The position numbers and the translations under genes were made by a program. DNA of 6,731 bases from JAXFPC01 sp034180005 (GTDB taxonomy: Bacteria > Bacillota > Negativicutes > Acidaminococcales > Acidaminococcaceae). The notes under the pieces are model-generated. The model was not told where the DNA came from. It ran no database searches and saw only the letters and a program-made list of their open reading frames with translations. Every line of letters begins with the position of its first letter. Position 1 is the first letter of the stretch. Location: the NCBI GenBank assembly GCA_034180005.1, contig JAXFPC010000033.1, forward strand, positions 1 to 6,731. The letters are read 5' to 3'. Of this stretch, positions 5,438 through 6,731 are shown in pieces.

Positions 5438-6681
5438 AACAAATCTTGCATTTTTACAAATTTAAACAAATTATTCAGTGTATATCCGGTGACTTCCTCC
5501 TTGCCGTCATCTTCCGCTACCAGGAAAAATTTGTCATCTTCCATGAACCACTTTTCAGGCAGCTCTGTTTGGAATTTCACCTTACTGTTGGAACTTAGCA
5601 AATTCAATAACGGAATGAAGTCAGGATGCTTTAGATCAAACACGTCCGCCAAGCCGAGTTTACTACCGTCACGCATAGAAATATTGACATAATTCTTCAC
5701 AAATTCTTTATCTGCGCTTACAAATTGCATGCTCAATATATTCTCATCAGCTTTATTTATACGAAAAGCCATGTCGCCGGTGCCGCCATAAAATTTTTCC
5801 ATATAAGCGGAATATTCTTGACGCAAAATTTCATTAACCTGTTCCGCTATACGTTTGTCACCTTTATCCACGAAAACTGGATATGTACACTCGCTTCCCT
5901 GTAGAATTATCTGGCGAGGTAAAACAGCACCGTTCGAAAAATCAGCGCCTTCGTTAATGCGCGCAGTATTCTTCCCGTGCTCGGCTATAAGAACAGCGTA
6001 ACTATCTTTCTCCCATTTACCTGACTGTTCGTCATACTTCCACATCGAACCTACTTCAGCAACCGTTGTTTTCCCGGACTTTAAACTCTGATGAACTAAC
6101 AACTCACCGCTGCCGTCATCGTCCATGTCTTTTACGGTAACTGAAGCTATACCTTCAGCTGTAAGCCGTTTATTTCCGTCTTCGCTCCATTCTTCCGCAG
6201 CGCCTGTCTTCTCTTGCCCGTCAAAAAAGGTAACATTCAATCCTGCTTCAGTGATTGCCGCCTGTTTGACAACACCTGAGTTATCATCCGCCGTTAACAG
6301 CTCGCGCACCTTTTTTTTATTGCTGAAATCCAATAACCGATATTCTGTAGCCTCGCGCCAATCACCTCTGCCGGCACTTATCAGCAGTTGATTTTTTTGA
6401 GGATCATTTCTGACATTAACAAGTTCCAGTCGACAGTTATAGCCGCCCTTAATGGTGGGAGCGTAAGCTGTCATAACTTTTTGGTCTTTGTCCTTAACGA
6501 TAATCAACAGGTTGTCCGTATAACCGCCCTTTATTTTATCTCCCCAAAGCTCCGCCGAAGCTTCAGCATCACCCACCTGCAAACGCTTGACACTCGTTAT
6601 CATTTCGGACGCATGCGCGCAAGTACCGATGAAAAAGAAACTTGCTACCAAAAAAAGGTTTATTCCCGTGAATATTCTCAC
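5425..6681 (-). CDS. Exported protein of unknown function with a calcium-loop-like motif and DUF3298-like C-terminus
   Basis: I prefer the GTG at 6679-6681 (418 residues). It has AAGGGAG at 6689-6695 with a 7-nt gap and gives a textbook signal peptide, MRIFTGINLFLVASFFFIG, with likely cleavage after AHA (residue 24). The in-frame ATG at 6715-6717 would add 12 residues but has no usable ribosome-binding site. The mature N-terminal half is beta-rich and contains D-x-D-x-D-G-x-x-E (KDMDDDGSGELLV, residues 185-197), as in FG-GAP/VCBS or dockerin-like calcium loops, but only once. From about residue 265 the pattern YPVFVDKGDKRIAEQVNEIL, then VNISMRDGSKLGLADVFD, then a late beta-strand pair, resembles DUF4163/DUF3298 domains of PdaC and RsiV. 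The GGAH-like motif of many members is missing. A periplasmic or surface location is expected; no catalytic residues are recognised and the function is unknown. The gene has its own terminator, so it is not part of the pump operon. Confidence 0.85.
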   Translation of the reverse strand: MRIFTGINLFLVASFFFIGTCAHASEMITSVKRLQVGDAEASAELWGDKIKGGYTDNLLIIVKDKDQKVMTAYAPTIKGGYNCRLELVNVRNDPQKNQLLISAGRGDWREATEYRLLDFSNKKKVRELLTADDNSGVVKQAAITEAGLNVTFFDGQEKTGAAEEWSEDGNKRLTAEGIASVTVKDMDDDGSGELLVHQSLKSGKTTVAEVGSMWKYDEQSGKWEKDSYAVLIAEHGKNTARINEGADFSNGAVLPRQIILQGSECTYPVFVDKGDKRIAEQVNEILRQEYSAYMEKFYGGTGDMAFRINKADENILSMQFVSADKEFVKNYVNISMRDGSKLGLADVFDLKHPDFIPLLNLLSSNSKVKFQTELPEKWFMEDDKFFLVAEDDGKEEVTGYTLNNLFKFVKMQDLLKKS

Positions 6682-6702
6682 CTTTAAACTCCCTTTCCGA
6701 GG

Positions 6703-6731
6703 ATAATATTCTCTCATAAAAAACTTTGCCA
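6703..6731 (-). promoter_or_regulatory. Possible promoter of the exported-protein gene
   Basis: A minus-strand TATTAT (6703-6708) lies 17 bp from TGGCAA at the window edge, a poor -35 (3 of 6). If used, transcription would start near 6696, downstream of the ATG at 6715-6717, which would support the GTG start. The evidence is weak and the sequence is cut by the edge. Confidence 0.3.

Noticed and set aside
6715..6717. ATG start for the exported protein, giving 430 residues
   Set aside because: No ribosome-binding site precedes it, and it would put 12 extra charged residues before the signal peptide; the downstream GTG has a good SD at 7 nt.
1..6731. CRISPR arrays, tRNA or rRNA genes, transposase genes, toxin-antitoxin pairs
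   Set aside because: I looked for regularly spaced repeats, cloverleaf-like segments and typical protein motifs and saw none.

Overview
The window carries five protein-coding genes, all on the minus strand, so the natural reading direction is right to left. It looks like a diderm Firmicute (Negativicutes, the Acidaminococcus/Phascolarctobacterium/Veillonella kind). The basis is strong AAGGAGG ribosome-binding sites of Firmicutes type, a tripartite RND efflux pump that only makes sense in a cell with an outer membrane, and genes for a sodium-pumping decarboxylase typical of these succinate, lactate or amino-acid fermenters. The genus is an inference; no sequence search was possible.

From right to left the layout is as follows. 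(1) 5425-6681 encodes an exported protein of unknown function. It has a cleavable signal peptide, one calcium-loop-like D-x-D-x-D-G motif and a C-terminus resembling DUF3298/RsiV-PdaC domains. Its intrinsic terminator overlaps its own last codons. (2) A 187-bp gap follows. It carries a good sigma-70 promoter (TTGCAA, 17 bp, TATAAT) with a run of nine A in the -35/spacer region and a 23-bp near-palindrome over the -10 box, which is a candidate repressor operator. (3) 4068-5237 encodes a lipoprotein-type periplasmic adaptor. (4) 939-4052 encodes a 1037-aa HAE1-family (AcrB/MexB type) RND pump that starts with GTG, its Shine-Dalgarno overlapping the adaptor stop codon. A strong terminator at 883-917 closes this two-gene operon. 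There is no outer-membrane channel gene in it, so the pump probably borrows a TolC-like protein encoded elsewhere.

Left of the pump is a gene-free stretch (548-882) rich in symmetry: a perfect 9-bp inverted repeat with Fur-like half-sites at 856-880, and a 119-bp AT-rich segment bounded by perfect 17-bp inverted repeats with a duplicated 23-bp unit inside (648-766). Next come a 42-codon membrane peptide of the OadG-related kind (419-547), a 200-bp spacer that folds into a convincing three-way-junction RNA (303-371), and the first 72 codons of a sodium-translocating decarboxylase beta subunit (1-216), which runs off the left edge.

Functionally there are two units: a drug/bile/solute efflux operon with its own regulated promoter, and the start or middle of a membrane decarboxylase operon that couples decarboxylation to Na+ export. 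The protein-coding content is ordinary. The most unusual signals are non-coding: the structured RNA before the beta subunit, the inverted-repeat element, and the operator plus homopolymer arrangement at the pump promoter.
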